From: an uncultured Bacteroidales bacterium
Lineage (GTDB): Bacteria; Bacteroidota; Bacteroidia; Bacteroidales; Muribaculaceae
DNA: 13,762 bases
Direction: 5' to 3'
Assembly (NCBI GenBank): GCA_900554715.1
Contig: USIN01000028.1
Span: 1 to 13,762, forward strand
In this document: piece by piece, positions 5,528 through 13,119 of the stretch
Position numbering within the stretch: the first letter of the stretch is position 1
How the letters are laid out: every line of letters starts with the position of its first letter
Translations under genes and position numbers: made by a program
The notes under the pieces: generated by a model
The model's database searches: none
Seen by the model: only the letters and a program-made list of their open reading frames with translations
What the model was told of the DNA's origin: nothing

Positions 5528-7822
5528 TTAAATGACAATTTTTGCCACTGTCGCGTCGACTCTCACGATATAGACGCCATGGCCCGGACAGTCGACGATG
5601 CCGTCGGCGCTCACACCTATCAGCGTGCCGCTGAGGTCATAGACGGTCGCGACGGCTCCGGCGGGAAGGCCGGTGACGACGATGCGGCCGTTGTCGGCGC
5701 TGATCGTGACAGAGTCGCCGGCGATGTCGGCCACACCCGAGTCTGAGTCATCGACGATGTTTAGCTCGCTCCACTGCGGGTCGGCGGCATATAGAGCCGC
5801 ACATCCGGCAGGCACATGCAGCGTGATCTGTGATTTCTCACATCCGTCGAAGAGGCCGTTGCCGGTTGTCGGCATTGAGGCGGCGTCGCGCCACTGCACA
5901 TGGACGTCTTTAAGCTGGGTGCTGTAGTTGAAGGCCGCGTTGCTGATATATGTGACGCTTGACGGCAGCACGAGCTTTTTCATCGACGTTGACTGGAAGG
6001 CGCATGTGCCGATGACCGTGAGTCCTTCGGGCAGCCTGACGACATCGATCTCGCAGGCATTGAAGCCCCAGCCGCCGATTTCGCGCAGGCCCGACGGCTG
6101 CTCGAACTCGAGGCTGCCGATGGTCGTGAAATCGAGCGAGCCGAAAGCTATCGTCCTGACATTGCGTCCGATGACGAGGCTGTTGACTTTGCTCTGCGAG
6201 AATGCACCCTCGCCGATTTCCTCGACGGCAACGGTGTGGCCCTGATGGCTGACTGTTGCCGGTATCACGACGTCGCCCGAGTAGCTGGCGCCGCGGGCGT
6301 TGCGGCGTGTGACGACGGCGCGCTCGCCGTCGATGAGATAGTAGACGCCATCGATGCGCACGACGCCTGGATCCATATCGTCGTCAAGCACTTCGTTGGC
6401 ATAGGTCTTGACACCGCCGCTGACTTTGACATCGACATAGCTCATGCGCATGTCGCCGAATGTGGCGCGCACCCATTCGCCGCCGTTGGCACGGCAGACG
6501 GCCCGCAGACGGTAGTCGCCGTCGGCGATGGCGTCGTCGAACATAATCTCGCCGATATAGGCCTGGGTGCTGTTGCTGACGGTCTGTTTGACGATATAGC
6601 GCACCTCGTCGGTCGCCTTATTGCGCACCTCGACGCCGGTATCGATGGTCGACGGTGTGCCGCTGTGGATGAAGCAGGAAATCGAGCAGGCGATGCGGTT
6701 GCCTTGTTCCCAGGCGAAGTCTGACGCCGAGCCGGCGGTGATGGCGGCGGGATTGCCGGCGTCGGGCATGATTGAATAGAAATATCCGGGCGATGCGTCA
6801 AAGCCTGTCGCCGAGGTGAGGTAATAGCCCGACGAGCCCTGGCCCCAGCCGAAATTGAAGTGGAAATAGCCCTCGCTGTCATAGCCGTCACATACAAATG
6901 CATGGCCGCCGCCAGAGCTGCCGCCTTCATAGTGTACCGGACGCCCGGCGTCGAGCTCGGCGCGCAGCGTCTCCTCGTAATAGTCGCGGGTGCAGTTGTT
7001 GCGCTCAAGATGTCTGAGGCTTCTGTCGTAGCCGAAATAATCGATGAGACCCGGGGTGTTGAGCGACGCGCCGCTCTCGCCCGTGCCGTAGTTCGTCGAA
7101 TTGGCGATGCCGCAGTCTCTCAGGAGAAGGGCCACGGCGTTTTTAGACTCTTCGCTGTCGCCGTCGCTGCCGTAGTAGTTGTAGACGGGCTTCATCAGAT
7201 CCCAGCGGTAGACCGATTTCGAGAAATCGGCCGAGAGCGTGAGACCGCCGGTCGTGTATGTGTGCGATCCGCGGCCGACGGCGGGATACTGATGGAAATA
7301 CATGATCTGGCTGATTGCGGTATTGACGCAGCCGGTGACACATCTCTGTCCGTCAACGACCGGGCACATGAGGTTGAAAGGGTAGCCCTGGGCCCACGCC
7401 GTCTCGCCCAGGAGCGGCGCGACACTGCGGCCCGGCGTGTGGCGCGGAGCGATGACGGCGTTGTGTCTGCCGAGAGCTTCGACCTCGGCGGCATACCCGT
7501 CAAGAAGGCCCTTGACGGCGTCGGGTATGTTGACGGCGTCGAAAGTTCCCGTCGGCGAGTATGCTAACACGGCCTGAGGCACACGGTCGTCGGCAGCGAC
7601 GACAGCCCAGCCGCCTCCCTCTGAGTTAAAGACATAATAATTGCCGGCGTCGAGGCTCAGCTCGAGAGCGAGTGACGACGGAGCGCGGCGTGTGTCGCCC
7701 TGATGGCGCGAGATGGCGGCCCGGGCCTTCGACATGGCTTCGGCGTGGCCTATCGGGGCGCCCCAGACGCCATGACATAGCATTAGTGCGCTTGCGATGG
7801 AGAGGTAAGTGCGTAGTTTCAT
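5528..7822 (-). CDS. Secreted C10 (streptopain-like) cysteine protease with BspA-like leucine-rich repeats and T9SS sorting domain
   Basis: Extracellular papain-fold cysteine protease of the SpeB/PrtT type, 764 residues. Signal peptide at about 1-21 (hydrophobic run ending VWGAP). A SpeB-type propeptide follows (about 23-130; contains GGGWAVVAADDR). The catalytic domain runs from about 135 to 355, with WAQGYPFN, catalytic Cys165 in CVTGCVNTAISQIM, catalytic His307 in GGHAFVCDGY and the conserved FNFGWGQGSSGYY segment. After a beta-rich linker, residues about 488-690 hold an LRR_5 (BspA-like) array with repeats such as IGEGAF and VIGTCAF, likely for binding host or matrix ligands. The last about 65 residues form a type A sorting domain (VYDLSGTLIG, then GVYIVRV near the end), implying T9SS export. 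Both catalytic residues are present. It is transcribed away from the efflux operon, from a probable promoter at 7860-7890. Substrate specificity cannot be read from sequence. Confidence 0.94.
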   Translation of the reverse strand: MKLRTYLSIASALMLCHGVWGAPIGHAEAMSKARAAISRHQGDTRRAPSSLALELSLDAGNYYVFNSEGGGWAVVAADDRVPQAVLAYSPTGTFDAVNIPDAVKGLLDGYAAEVEALGRHNAVIAPRHTPGRSVAPLLGETAWAQGYPFNLMCPVVDGQRCVTGCVNTAISQIMYFHQYPAVGRGSHTYTTGGLTLSADFSKSVYRWDLMKPVYNYYGSDGDSEESKNAVALLLRDCGIANSTNYGTGESGASLNTPGLIDYFGYDRSLRHLERNNCTRDYYEETLRAELDAGRPVHYEGGSSGGGHAFVCDGYDSEGYFHFNFGWGQGSSGYYLTSATGFDASPGYFYSIMPDAGNPAAITAGSASDFAWEQGNRIACSISCFIHSGTPSTIDTGVEVRNKATDEVRYIVKQTVSNSTQAYIGEIMFDDAIADGDYRLRAVCRANGGEWVRATFGDMRMSYVDVKVSGGVKTYANEVLDDDMDPGVVRIDGVYYLIDGERAVVTRRNARGASYSGDVVIPATVSHQGHTVAVEEIGEGAFSQSKVNSLVIGRNVRTIAFGSLDFTTIGSLEFEQPSGLREIGGWGFNACEIDVVRLPEGLTVIGTCAFQSTSMKKLVLPSSVTYISNAAFNYSTQLKDVHVQWRDAASMPTTGNGLFDGCEKSQITLHVPAGCAALYAADPQWSELNIVDDSDSGVADIAGDSVTISADNGRIVVTGLPAGAVATVYDLSGTLIGVSADGIVDCPGHGVYIVRVDATVAKIVI

Positions 7823-7859
7823 AAAAGCTTTGTATATTAATGTGATAAATTAGAGCTTG

Positions 7860-7890
7860 CAAATATAGCGCTAATAGTGTTGCGAAACAA
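7860..7890 (-). promoter_or_regulatory. C10 protease promoter (-33 and -7)
   Basis: On the minus strand, TTG (7888-7890) is followed by a 20-bp spacer and TATATTTG (7860-7867). This fits the Bacteroidales primary sigma factor pattern of TTG, 19-21 bp, TAnnTTTG. The box ends 37 bp before the protease start codon, giving a leader of roughly 30 nt. It is the best-matching promoter in the window. Confidence 0.7.
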
Positions 7891-8068
7891 GCATTCAGGC
7901 TCAACTTATCAATTATGGCGCCTTCACGGCCAATAAACCCGGATGATGAATATCGTTTTTACCGACCGATACTCCGGAAAATACGCCATCCGGTAGTCGA
8001 TTTTTCGCAGAGTTTTCTCTATTGGTCGTTTTTGAAAACAGAGCCAACTATTTACAAGGTATAAGCGT

Positions 8069-8076
8069 TACTTTTG
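8069..8076 (+). promoter_or_regulatory. Efflux operon -7 promoter box
   Basis: TACTTTTG matches TAnnTTTG and lies 56 bp before the ATG at 8133. No TTG is found about 20 bp upstream; the nearest is at 8032-8034, too far. It is a plausible but incomplete promoter for the TolC-HlyD-permease operon. A weak -33 may mean that an activator is needed, which is inference. Confidence 0.45.
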
Positions 8077-8132
8077 TATGACAGTTATGTTAATACTGTT
8101 TGAAAGATGTTAAACCGTTTCAACCACCAATC

Positions 8133-9578
8133 ATGAAACTCAAGTCTTTATTGGCGTTTGCCGCCATTTCGATATGTGCCGGGGCACAGACTCCGTCGGG
8201 CGTGGTGTCGCTCGACTCCTGTCGCGCCATGGCTCTGTCGAGCAACAAACAGCTGATGATCAGCCGGCAGAAAATCAAAACAGCCGGATATCAGAAGAAA
8301 GAGGCTTTCGCGGCCTATCTGCCGGCGCTCGACTTTGCGGGCGGCTATGCCTATAACCAGAAGGAACTGTCGATTTTTTCGTCAGACCAGCATCTGCCCA
8401 CGATGACTTTCAATCCGGCCAAACAGACCTACGAGTATAATCTGGTGACAAATCCCGAGACCGGTATGCCGATAAAAGGTCCCGATGGCCAGTATATACC
8501 CGAGACCGTCGCCCTTATCCCAAAAGACGCGATGACATTCGACATCCACAACGTCTTCTTCGGCGCCGTCACCCTCACGCAGCCTGTCTTCATGGGCGGC
8601 AAGATTGTCGCCATGAACAAGATCACCGGCTATGCCGAGGAGCTGGCCCGGCAACTCAACGACAGCGAGGCCGAGAATGTCATCTATGCCGTCGACGCGG
8701 CCTACTGGATGGTCGTCTCGCTCAAGGCCAAGGAGAAGCTTGCCCGCAGCTATGTCAATCTGCTCGACACACTGTCGCATAACGTCGGCCTGATGCTCGA
8801 GCAGGGCGTCGCGACCCGCAGCGACATGCTCAGTGTCGACGTCAAGCTCAATTCGGCCCGGGTCGACCTCGTCAAGGTCGAGAACGGTCTGTCGCTCGCC
8901 CGCATGGCTCTCGCCCAGGTGTGCGGCCTGCCCGTCAACAGCGTCTTCGCCCTCGCCGACGAAGATGATGTCAGCGCCACTCCCGATGCCGACATCGCCA
9001 TACAATATAATATGGAGGATGTCTACGCCCGCCGTCCCGACCTCCGCGCCCTCGAGCTCGGTGTCAATATCGCCGGACAGCAGAAACGCGTCGCCATGTC
9101 GTCGATGCTGCCGAATGTCGCTGTCGTCGGCGCCTATTCGTTCTCAAACCCCAACATGTATGACGGCTTCAGCAAACGTTTTGCCGGAGCGTTCTCTGTC
9201 GGCGCCACCGTCACCATTCCAATCTGGCACTGGGGCGGCAACTATAACAAATATAAAGCCGCCGCCAGCGAGGAGACAATCATGAAACTCAGGCTCGAAG
9301 ACGCCCGCGACATGATTGACCTTCAGGTGAGCCAGGCCTCGTACAAGGCTCAGGAAGCCTACCGCACCCTCACCATGACCGACGTAAACCTCCGCAAGGC
9401 CGACGACAACCTGCGCACCGCCACTATCTCATTCCGCGAGGGCATCGCCACGACCGACAACGTCATGGAGGCACAGACAGCGTGGCTCAAGGCCCACTCC
9501 GAACAAATCGACGCCATGATCGACGTGCGTCTCTGCAACACCTATCTGAGCAAAGCACTCGGCACCCTCAGATACTGA
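8133..9578 (+). CDS. TolC-family outer-membrane efflux channel
   Basis: Outer-membrane factor that would form the exit duct of a tripartite exporter, 481 residues. Signal peptide at about 1-19 (MKLKSLLAFAAISICAGAQ). Two outer-membrane efflux repeats are visible: the first (about 25-265) with helices containing SLDSCRAMALSSNKQL and LEQGVATRSDML, the second (about 290-481) with the typical RRPDLRALELGV, followed by FREGIATTDNVMEAQTAWL. The first beta-hairpin region carries a long insertion (about 78-137, with NPETGMPIKGPDGQY) that would face outward. The start at 8133 is chosen over an in-frame TTG at 8100 because it begins directly at the signal peptide. It is first in an operon with a HlyD-like protein 55 bp downstream and two ABC-2 permeases. 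It belongs to the broad TolC/NodT-like group; the substrate is unknown. Confidence 0.93.
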   Translation: MKLKSLLAFAAISICAGAQTPSGVVSLDSCRAMALSSNKQLMISRQKIKTAGYQKKEAFAAYLPALDFAGGYAYNQKELSIFSSDQHLPTMTFNPAKQTYEYNLVTNPETGMPIKGPDGQYIPETVALIPKDAMTFDIHNVFFGAVTLTQPVFMGGKIVAMNKITGYAEELARQLNDSEAENVIYAVDAAYWMVVSLKAKEKLARSYVNLLDTLSHNVGLMLEQGVATRSDMLSVDVKLNSARVDLVKVENGLSLARMALAQVCGLPVNSVFALADEDDVSATPDADIAIQYNMEDVYARRPDLRALELGVNIAGQQKRVAMSSMLPNVAVVGAYSFSNPNMYDGFSKRFAGAFSVGATVTIPIWHWGGNYNKYKAAASEETIMKLRLEDARDMIDLQVSQASYKAQEAYRTLTMTDVNLRKADDNLRTATISFREGIATTDNVMEAQTAWLKAHSEQIDAMIDVRLCNTYLSKALGTLRY

Positions 9579-9633
9579 CCTTCAGCTATCAACATTATTC
9601 TTGTAAACAAATAAACAATATATAACCAACATC

Positions 9634-10647
9634 ATGGCAACAAACGATAACAATATGAGCGCCGAACAGAAGACGGGACGCTCGCTGATCATTACTATGG
9701 CCGTCGTCATTCTGGTCATCGCCGTGATAGCCGTCATAGGCTTCATATTCATGAACAAACCCTCTGACATCATCGAGGGACAGGTCGAAGGCACCAACGT
9801 GCGCATCTCGGGCAAGCTGCCCGGCCGCGTCGTCGAGTTCTTCGTCGAAGAGGGCGACACTGTCTGCGCGGGCGATACCCTCGTGCGCATCCACTCGGCT
9901 GTCGTCGAGGCCCAGCTCACCGAGGCAAAAGCCATGCAGACCATCGCAAAGGCCCAGAACAAAAAGATTGACGCCGGCACACGCTCGCAGATTGTGGCCG
10001 CCGCCCGCGACATGGTCGAACAGGCCAAAGCCGCCGTGACGATAGCCCAGAAGACATACACCCGCATGGAGAACCTCTTCAGCCAGGGTGTCATCTCAGA
10101 GCAGAAACGCGACGAGGCCAAGGCCGCCTATGACGCCGCCGTAGCCGCCCACAACGCCGCAAAGAGCCAGTATGACCTCGCCGTGGCCGGTGCCCAGAAC
10201 GAAGACAAGGAGTCGGCTGCCGCTCTCGTCGAGGCCGCCGGCGGCGGTGTCGACCAGGTCGAGGCCGTTCTCGCCGACAGCTACCTGACAGCGCCATGCG
10301 ACGGCACCGTCGACGTCATCTATCCCGAAGCCGGCGAGCTCGTGGCCCTCGGAGCGCCGATCATGAGCCTGCTCCGCAATGACAAGCGCTGGGTCACCTT
10401 CAATGTCCGCGAAGAGCTGCTCAACGACCTCACGATGGGCAAGAAGATTAAAGTGATGATTCCCGCCTTCGGCAAAAAGGAAATCGAGGCCGAGATCTAT
10501 TACATCCGCGACATGGGCAGCTATGCCACATGGCATTCCACAAAGTCTACCGGCAGCTGGGACAGCCGCACTTTCGAGATCAAGGCACGTCCGACCGAAC
10601 ACGTCAGAGACCTCCGTCCGGGCATGTCGATAATATACGAAAAATAA
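9634..10647 (+). CDS. HlyD/YbhG-like periplasmic membrane-fusion (adaptor) protein
   Basis: Adaptor linking the inner-membrane permeases to the TolC-like channel, 337 residues. One N-terminal membrane anchor (about 18-40, rich in I, V and A). Then the first half of a biotinyl-lipoyl-like domain (about 47-85, RISGKLPGRVVEFFVEEGD). A long alpha-helical hairpin (about 90-215) contains DAGTRSQIV and LFSQGVISEQKRDEAKAAYD, typical of YbhG/EmrA-type adaptors. The second lipoyl half follows (about 218-250, LTAPCDGTVDVIYPEAGE), then a beta-barrel region ending LRPGMSIIYEK. The upstream gap is A/T-rich with no Shine-Dalgarno site, as is usual for this phylum. A gap of only 19 bp to the first permease supports co-transcription. 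In YbhG-type systems the partner is an ABC-2 pump, which agrees with the neighbours here. Confidence 0.93.
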   Translation: MATNDNNMSAEQKTGRSLIITMAVVILVIAVIAVIGFIFMNKPSDIIEGQVEGTNVRISGKLPGRVVEFFVEEGDTVCAGDTLVRIHSAVVEAQLTEAKAMQTIAKAQNKKIDAGTRSQIVAAARDMVEQAKAAVTIAQKTYTRMENLFSQGVISEQKRDEAKAAYDAAVAAHNAAKSQYDLAVAGAQNEDKESAAALVEAAGGGVDQVEAVLADSYLTAPCDGTVDVIYPEAGELVALGAPIMSLLRNDKRWVTFNVREELLNDLTMGKKIKVMIPAFGKKEIEAEIYYIRDMGSYATWHSTKSTGSWDSRTFEIKARPTEHVRDLRPGMSIIYEK

Positions 10648-10666
10648 GTTTAAAACCCACACTATC

Positions 10667-11833
10667 ATGACTGATACCGGCTTCTTGGCGACAGCCCGAC
10701 GGGAACTCAGGCGTCTGACGTCACGGCGGATATATTTCTGCACGATGATTTTCGTGCCCCTTGCCGTCACGCTCTTCTTCGTCTCGTTGCTCGGCGAAGG
10801 ACTGCCGCTCAAAATACCCTCGGCCGTCGTCGACCTCGACCATTCGACGATGTCGCGGGCCGTCACACGCTCGCTTAACTCGACCGAGCTGATCGATGTC
10901 ACACAGAAACTCGAAAGCTACACCGACGCCATGGAGTCTGTGCGCCGGGGCGAGATATTCGGCTTCTTCATCATCCCCTCTAACTTCGAGGCCGACGCTC
11001 TCGGCGGCCGCACGCCGACGCTCGAATATTTCTCAAACATGACCTTCTTCGTGCCCGGCACCCTGGCCTACAAGGGCTTCAAGACCGTCGCCGTCGGCAC
11101 TGCCGGCACTATGGTCAGGACAACGCTCGTTTCGGCCGGAGCCGACCCCGAGAATGTCGGCGCCCTCATACAGCCGCTCAATCTTGATGTCCACCCCGTC
11201 GGCAATCCGTGGACCAACTACTCGATCTATCTGTCGCCGTCGTTCTGCGCCGGACTGCTGGCTCTGATGATAATGCTCGTCACCTGCTTTGCCATCACAA
11301 CCGAGATAAAATACGGTACTTCGGCCGAATGGCTCGCCACAGCGCGCGGACGCATGTCTGTCGCCCTCGCCGGCAAGCTTCTGCCTCACTTTGTCATCTG
11401 GTGGGTCGTCACGATGTGTGTCCTCTCGATACTCTTCGGCTTCTGCCACTTCCCGCTCAACGGCAGCCTCGTGGCGCTGCTCGTCGCCGCCACCATGTTT
11501 GTCGTGGCCTCGCTGGCGATGGCTGTCATCTTCTGCTGCATCGTGCCGAACCCGCGTCTGAGCCTGATTATGTCGGCCCTTATCGGCATCCTGTCATTCT
11601 CGCTCGCCGCTTTCTCCTTCCCGGTGCAGAGCATGTACGGCTTCATTGCCATCCTGAGCTACCTGCTGCCTGTCAGGTATTTCTTCCTGATATACTGCAA
11701 CGTAGCCCTCAACGGCGCCGAAGTGTGGTATTCCCGCTTCTATTATCTGGCCCTCGCCATATTCCCCTTTGTCGCCTGCCTCGGGCTCTCGCGCCTCAAG
11801 AAAGCATGCCTCAATCCCGTCTATGTTCCCTGA
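10667..11833 (+). CDS. ABC-2 type transporter permease (YhhJ/YbhR-like), first of two
   Basis: Inner-membrane permease, 388 residues, with the ABC2_membrane_3-type layout. An N-terminal amphipathic stretch precedes one membrane helix (about 23-42). A large extracytoplasmic domain follows (about 43-187) with SAVVDLDHS and EIFGFFIIPSNFE, both common in this family. A cluster of membrane helices comes next (about 188-210, 238-260, 266-291, 298-320, 325-345, 357-375). The cytoplasmic segment EIKYGTSAEWLATARGR (about 213-229) sits where the coupling helix contacts the ATPase in relatives. The protein has no Walker motifs. It follows the adaptor by 19 bp and precedes the second permease by 15 bp. 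The two permeases presumably form a heterodimer. Substrate unknown: drugs, bile-related compounds or envelope components are possible. Confidence 0.92.
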   Translation: MTDTGFLATARRELRRLTSRRIYFCTMIFVPLAVTLFFVSLLGEGLPLKIPSAVVDLDHSTMSRAVTRSLNSTELIDVTQKLESYTDAMESVRRGEIFGFFIIPSNFEADALGGRTPTLEYFSNMTFFVPGTLAYKGFKTVAVGTAGTMVRTTLVSAGADPENVGALIQPLNLDVHPVGNPWTNYSIYLSPSFCAGLLALMIMLVTCFAITTEIKYGTSAEWLATARGRMSVALAGKLLPHFVIWWVVTMCVLSILFGFCHFPLNGSLVALLVAATMFVVASLAMAVIFCCIVPNPRLSLIMSALIGILSFSLAAFSFPVQSMYGFIAILSYLLPVRYFFLIYCNVALNGAEVWYSRFYYLALAIFPFVACLGLSRLKKACLNPVYVP

Positions 11834-11848
11834 TAATACCGTTTTGAC

Positions 11849-13075
11849 ATGAAAAAGATTTTCAACAGCATCAACTTCTGGATTTCGTCGGTCGGACGCT
11901 CGTTTGCCCGTGAATGGTCCTTGGTGCTCAAAGACATAGGCGTTCTGCTGTTTTTCCTCGCCCTGCCGCTTCTCTATCCGATAGCCTATACGCTCATCTA
12001 TAACCCCGAGGTGGTCGAGCAGTTGCCGGTCGCCGTCGTCGACAACAGCCGTTCGGCCAAGTCGCGTGAGTTTATCCGTCAGGCTTCGGCTGCCCCGGCG
12101 ATACAGATCTACGGCTATGCCGACGACCTCGCCCAGGCCCGTCGCTGGGTTCACAGCGGCGATGTTTATGGCGTCCTGTTCATCCCGCGTGACTATGCTA
12201 AAAATCTCGGCTCGGGCCGGCAGGCCGATGTCGAATTTTATGCCGACATGTCGCTGTTGTTGCGTTATCGCGCGTTGCTCTCGGCTCTGACCGAGCTGCA
12301 GATCAAGATTACGGGCGACGTCACCATGTCGCGTGTCGAACAGGCCGGTGCGGCCGGCACGATATCCATGCCGATAAACAGCAGCAGCAACTTCCTCGGC
12401 GACACCGAGCAGGGCTTCGCCTCGTTTATCATGCCCGGTATCGTCATACTCATTCTCCAGCAGAGCATGTTGCTCGGCATCACCTTCATCGGCGGAACCT
12501 CCCGCGAACGCCGTCTGCGCAACGGCGGCGTCGACCCGCTCAGACCCGACAGCATGCCGGTGTCGGCTGATATATGGGGGCGCGCGCTGTGCTACACCGT
12601 CTTCTATCTGCCGATGACACTCTATGTCGTCAAGGTCATACCCGAGATGTTCAGCCTGCCGCACTACGGCAGTGCCGTCGACTATCTGCCCTTCCTCCTG
12701 CCTATGTTAATAGCCACCGCATTCCTCGGACAGGCCCTCACATGGTTTATCAAAGAGCGTGAGACGCCCTTTCTCATCATCGTCTTCACCTCTGTGGTCT
12801 TCCTCTTCCTCTCGGGGCTGACCTGGCCGCGCTACGCCATGAGTCAGGTATGGTACTGGGCCGGCAACCTCGTCCCCGCCACATGGGGCATCGAAGGCTT
12901 CATCCGCATCAACAGCAACGGCGCCACTCTCGCCGAGTCATCGCGTCCGTTCATCGCCATGTGGATTCTCAGCGCCATCTACTTTATCGCGGCCTGGGTG
13001 GTTGTGGCCGCCATACGCCGGCGAGCGCGGCGTCAGTCAGCCGTCGCCGTCCCTGTCACAGACCGTCCCGACTAA
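11849..13075 (+). CDS. ABC-2 type transporter permease (YhhJ/YbhR-like), second of two
   Basis: Second inner-membrane permease, 408 residues, with the same plan as its upstream neighbour but clearly diverged. One membrane helix (about 30-51) precedes a large extracytoplasmic domain (about 52-188) with VAVVDNSRSAKSREFIRQ and DVYGVLFIPRDYAKNL. Then come helices at about 189-215, 243-262, 278-300, 305-323 and 366-390. The putative coupling segment is GGTSRERRLRNGG (about 215-227). The LSGLTWPRYAMS motif (about 321-332) followed by LVPATWGIEGF is typical of the family. The C-terminus is short, basic and cytoplasmic. No ATPase domain is fused. The 15-bp gap to the first permease indicates one operon and probably one pump. 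No clear terminator follows in the 44 bp before gpmA. Confidence 0.92.
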   Translation: MKKIFNSINFWISSVGRSFAREWSLVLKDIGVLLFFLALPLLYPIAYTLIYNPEVVEQLPVAVVDNSRSAKSREFIRQASAAPAIQIYGYADDLAQARRWVHSGDVYGVLFIPRDYAKNLGSGRQADVEFYADMSLLLRYRALLSALTELQIKITGDVTMSRVEQAGAAGTISMPINSSSNFLGDTEQGFASFIMPGIVILILQQSMLLGITFIGGTSRERRLRNGGVDPLRPDSMPVSADIWGRALCYTVFYLPMTLYVVKVIPEMFSLPHYGSAVDYLPFLLPMLIATAFLGQALTWFIKERETPFLIIVFTSVVFLFLSGLTWPRYAMSQVWYWAGNLVPATWGIEGFIRINSNGATLAESSRPFIAMWILSAIYFIAAWVVVAAIRRRARRQSAVAVPVTDRPD

Positions 13076-13119
13076 AACCTTATATATTCACCTCATAACC
13101 AAAATTCAAGCTCTCTCCG

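Larger units (their letters stand above)
7823..8132. other. Divergent intergenic region between C10 protease and efflux operon
   Basis: 310 bp without a supportable gene. It holds one promoter candidate for each direction (7860-7890 minus, 8069-8076 plus). Between them, about 7965-8000, is a weak imperfect inverted repeat with CCGGA (7974-7978) and TCCGG (7989-7993) as its core. A regulator could bind there, but the match is too short to claim an operator. No regulator gene is adjacent in the window. Confidence 0.6.

Noticed and set aside
6860..7567. 235-codon open frame on the plus strand opposite the C10 protease
   Set aside because: It lies antisense to the catalytic domain, which has all expected motifs. 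It is a by-product of GC-rich codon use.
8100..8132. Upstream TTG start for the TolC-like gene
   Set aside because: It would put 11 residues ahead of a well-formed signal peptide. The ATG at 8133 begins exactly at the Lys-containing n-region.
8382..9005. 207-codon open frame on the minus strand opposite the TolC-like gene
   Set aside because: Antisense shadow with no recognisable domain and no promoter or start context.
10096..10902. 268-codon open frame on the minus strand across the adaptor and first permease
   Set aside because: It spans the junction of two real genes on the other strand, and its translation shows no coherent domain.
11594..12664. Long open frame (356 codons) on the minus strand across the two permease genes
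   Set aside because: It is antisense to two well-supported permeases with clear membrane helices. The strong G/C third-position bias of this DNA leaves opposite-strand frames open. Its translation is charged, low in hydrophobic pattern and resembles no family I know.
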